Assembly: GCF_036370855.1 (NCBI RefSeq)
Contig: NC_088117.1
Location: 5,332,001-5,396,000 of the forward strand
Source: Dromaius novaehollandiae
Lineage: Eukaryota > Chordata > Aves > Casuariiformes > Dromaiidae
DNA length: 64,000 nt
Reading direction: 5' to 3'
Part shown: positions 61,401 through 64,000 of the stretch, piece after piece
Position numbering within the stretch: the first letter of the stretch is position 1
Layout: every line of letters begins with the position of its first letter
Notes under the pieces: generated by a model
The model's database searches: none
What the model was told of the DNA's origin: nothing
The model's input: the letters and a program-made list of their open reading frames with translations, nothing else
Position numbers and translations under genes: made by a program

Positions 61401-63305
61401 GGCACCAGGTCCTCACCACCGTCAGCCGTGTTAGCAGCAGCAGCAAGAGCGGTGCAACGTGCACGGCGTGGAGAGAAGGCCTCACACCTCAGCCTCTGCC
61501 TAAGGCCCTCCTGATCAGTGTACTGGTGTGGGGAGGGACAGGTGAGGGAAACTGGAGGGGACCAACATCGGTGAACAAAGCGTTTCGAATCAGAAACGTA
61601 GCCAGAGCCAGCAAGTGAGAAAGAGCAGGAAATTCGGACGCAGAACAAATCCCCTCTTGGCACTGTGCTCTCGGACACTAGCAGTCCCCTTGATTTCTCC
61701 AACTGCCCCCCAGGCCACAGCATAGCTGTGTTTTTTTGGGGTTTTTTTTTTTTTCAGGCCCTAAAGAAAAAGGGTGTTGGGAAGCTTTTTTTTGCTCTGT
61801 GGAGCAGCTGTGCTGTAGACACTTTAACTCAACACACCTATTGCTTGTCTGCTATAGGGGACTGGGGAGCTCCTCCTAGTTCTGCATCCCTAGGACATGG
61901 GGCTGGGTGAGGTGCTGGAGGGGGAGACAGGGAATGAATCTTTGCAGTTGGAGAAAGAGGAAATTATGGACTGGCAGAGATAAAGACGACGAGGGGTGGC
62001 AAAGGAACTAGCTGGGCAGAGAGACTGTGATGAGCAACGGTGCAGGACCAAGGGGGAGATTCGGACTGGTTGTCCATGGGCACGAGGAATATCAGTCAGG
62101 CTGTCTATGCCAGGGAAAAGGAGAGATGAGACAAGAAAGGAAAATGCAGGGCTGAAACAGGGAGTGCAAAGGGTGAAGCTAGGACTTGCAGGGAGACTGG
62201 AAGTAGGATGGAAAATGTTATACACAACCACTGAATTAAACTGTGTGTTAAAATTGCACAGATAACTGTCCTTAAGGCACTCACAATCTTTAGGGTGCTT
62301 GGCTTTGCAACCTTAGTCATGTTCTCTTAGCGTAGTTTTGAAGGGAGGGGAGCAGGCTAGCAATGAGCAATGCCTTTAAATGCAGGAGTGGCTGCATCAC
62401 ACGATGGTCTGACTGCCACCGAGTCCAACGGGACCTGCCTCGACTGTGGAGTGCGCTGCTAGTCCTCCTGCATGGGAGGAAATGAAGTTCACAGGGTTTG
62501 CCAAGGTGATGTCAATTTGGTTTAAGCCAAAACCCTTGCAACAAAATCCCTACAGCGAAAGGGTGCTGTGTGTTCAATGCTGAGCCTCCGGTGAACTTTC
62601 CTCTTTCACTGGCCCTGCTACAATGGAACAAAAGCAAAGAGCTTGTTACCAAAATAGCAAAATAGATGCTAGCAAAGGTGCTGAAATCTCAGCCCCAAGG
62701 CTGGGAGTATTTCTGCACCCGTGTAAGCTGCCGCGAGATTGCTGCTGGTGCACGGACCGTGGAGCAAATGTGGGGTCAGGTGAGGGACGCCCCAGGGACC
62801 AACCGACTACCCCGAGCTGCCTGTCAATCCGCAGCATATGCGGGCAGGTGCTCTTCTGTGCTCCCCCCCGGTGACTTTTTTGTTCGTCTCACACAAAGCA
62901 AAGTGTCTCTTTCTTCCGTCTGCAGTATGCTGAGAGCAGCTGAAACAAATTTTCCTAAGCTTTGCCTAGGACCAGAGGAGAACAACTCATTCTCTAGATT
63001 TAGACTGGGAGCTTGTCAGTTGGATGTAACTAAGGCAGTGGGTGTATTTGCTGGAATCGCAAGAGGATGATGGACCACAAACACAGTCCTACCAAGTACT
63101 AGTGGTGCCAGGTTGTTGCATTCTGTAGCGATGGAGGAATACTGACCTAACTGCACAGGGCCTGGTGGCAGCTCGGCTGGAGGGTACTGTATAGTGTTGG
63201 TCTGTGCTCACGAAACAGGCACCAAAACTGGACAAGCAGGAAATAAGGGTTCATGGGGGAATAATGAAAGGCACAAGGAGTTTACCATGCAAGTGCAGAC
63301 AAAGC

Positions 63306-63324
63306 AAAAAAAAAAAAAAAAAAA
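63306..63324 (+). repeat. A19 homopolymer
   Basis: Nineteen A preceded by gacaaagc. No retroposon body was recognised upstream. Confidence 0.85.
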
Positions 63325-64000
63325 GGCCAAGCAGAGATACATTACTCTATGAATACATCAACAGGGCAGGCACTCAGATGGAAAATAAATATTTAGGCTA
63401 ATGGGCAGTAATGGCACAAGAAAGTAAAATGGATATGAATAAATGGTCTGCTCCTGAGAAGGGCAAATAACCTAACAATCTTTTAAGATGGAGCTGATCA
63501 CTTTATAAAAGGGATTATACGGATAAGTAGCTTGTGATGGAAAGCAAAGGGGCTTCTCTTTCCCGTCTGGACCTGTGTTCTCACACACTCCGCCAGCAAA
63601 TATAAAGAAGGATTTCAGCCTCCCAAAGCAGCCCTGAAGCACAGACCTTCTAGACTGCTGTAGTATCTTTGCTCGCATTATTAAATTTCAGAAAGAATCC
63701 AAAGGTTCTCTGCAGAGTAAATGATCGCTAAGTAGATCATCTCTGTGGAGTAGGAGATATTTTATTGACCAGACAGCCATCTGTGTCCTTCATTAATAGT
63801 AATAAATAATTGATGTCATGCTAAATAAAGCAATAAGCTGTTACAGATATCAAGGACAAATGACCAGCTCCTGTGACGATGTCTCACCTGTGTTCACTTC
63901 TCAGTCGCAACAAATCCAAATCAGAGCTGTACATCGTTATGATAAGTGCCGTACCCAACAGAAGATGCTACCTGCCCCAGGCTGATGACAGGGTACTGGG

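Larger units (their letters stand above)
57013..64000 (-). other. ASTN2: ASTN2 intron, 3' part (continues beyond the window)
   Basis: No ASTN2-like exon was found in these 7 kb. They contain an old palindromic or MIR-like relic near 57.80-57.92 kb, a MIR-like relic near 58.43 kb, T and A runs, and an A19 run at 63.3 kb. The frames seen on both strands show no family resemblance. Confidence 0.7.

Noticed and set aside
63472..63678. Frame on the - strand considered as the next upstream ASTN2 exon
   Set aside because: The expected ASTN2 text ending in LSFA is absent and the peptide does not match the fibronectin domain.

Overview
This is a vertebrate nuclear window, almost certainly from a sauropsid. 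A crocodilian or turtle is my best guess and a bird is possible. The reasons are a reverse-oriented CR1 LINE tail, a CR1-type reverse-transcriptase relic, many old MIR-like SINE relics, no Alu, L1 or B1 elements, long CA/GT microsatellites and compact introns. Nothing prokaryotic or viral was seen. Most open reading frames longer than 60 codons are chance frames in non-coding DNA.

Two genes are recognisable and lie tail to tail. On the + strand, positions 1-1016 are the end of an intron of PAPPA (pappalysin-1). Its last coding exon is 1017-1124 (35 codons and TAA). A long, AU-rich 3'UTR follows to about 7.1-7.4 kb, with several polyadenylation signals, a strong purine tract, an imperfect palindromic repeat and TA/TTA repeats. 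On the - strand lie the last four coding exons of ASTN2 (astrotactin-2): 56892-57012, 28827-28927, 27145-27328 and 18888-19125. They join in phase and encode about the last 214 residues, namely the end of the fibronectin type III domain and the whole C-terminal annexin-like domain. The ASTN2 3'UTR probably runs down to an ATTAAA signal near 18.23 kb. The PAPPA/ASTN2 convergent order is the same as on human chromosome 9q33.

The gap between the two 3' ends (about 7.4-18.2 kb) has no recognisable gene. It holds a dense set of unusual-structure tracts: a 97-bp alternating purine/pyrimidine CA tract, two further CA tracts, one GT tract, a G19 and a C23 homopolymer, and two CpG-rich patches. ASTN2 introns of 8.0, 1.5 and 28.0 kb, plus an incomplete intron to the window end, hold SINE/LINE relics, CpG-rich patches, candidate conserved non-coding stretches, an 80-nt hairpin, and one possible alternative terminal exon (52448-52556) that is phase-compatible with the upstream ASTN2 exon.

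I found no previously undescribed multi-gene system. The most useful leads are the possible alternative ASTN2 end, the intronic CpG patches that could drive short 3' ASTN2 isoforms, and the structured DNA between two converging transcription units.
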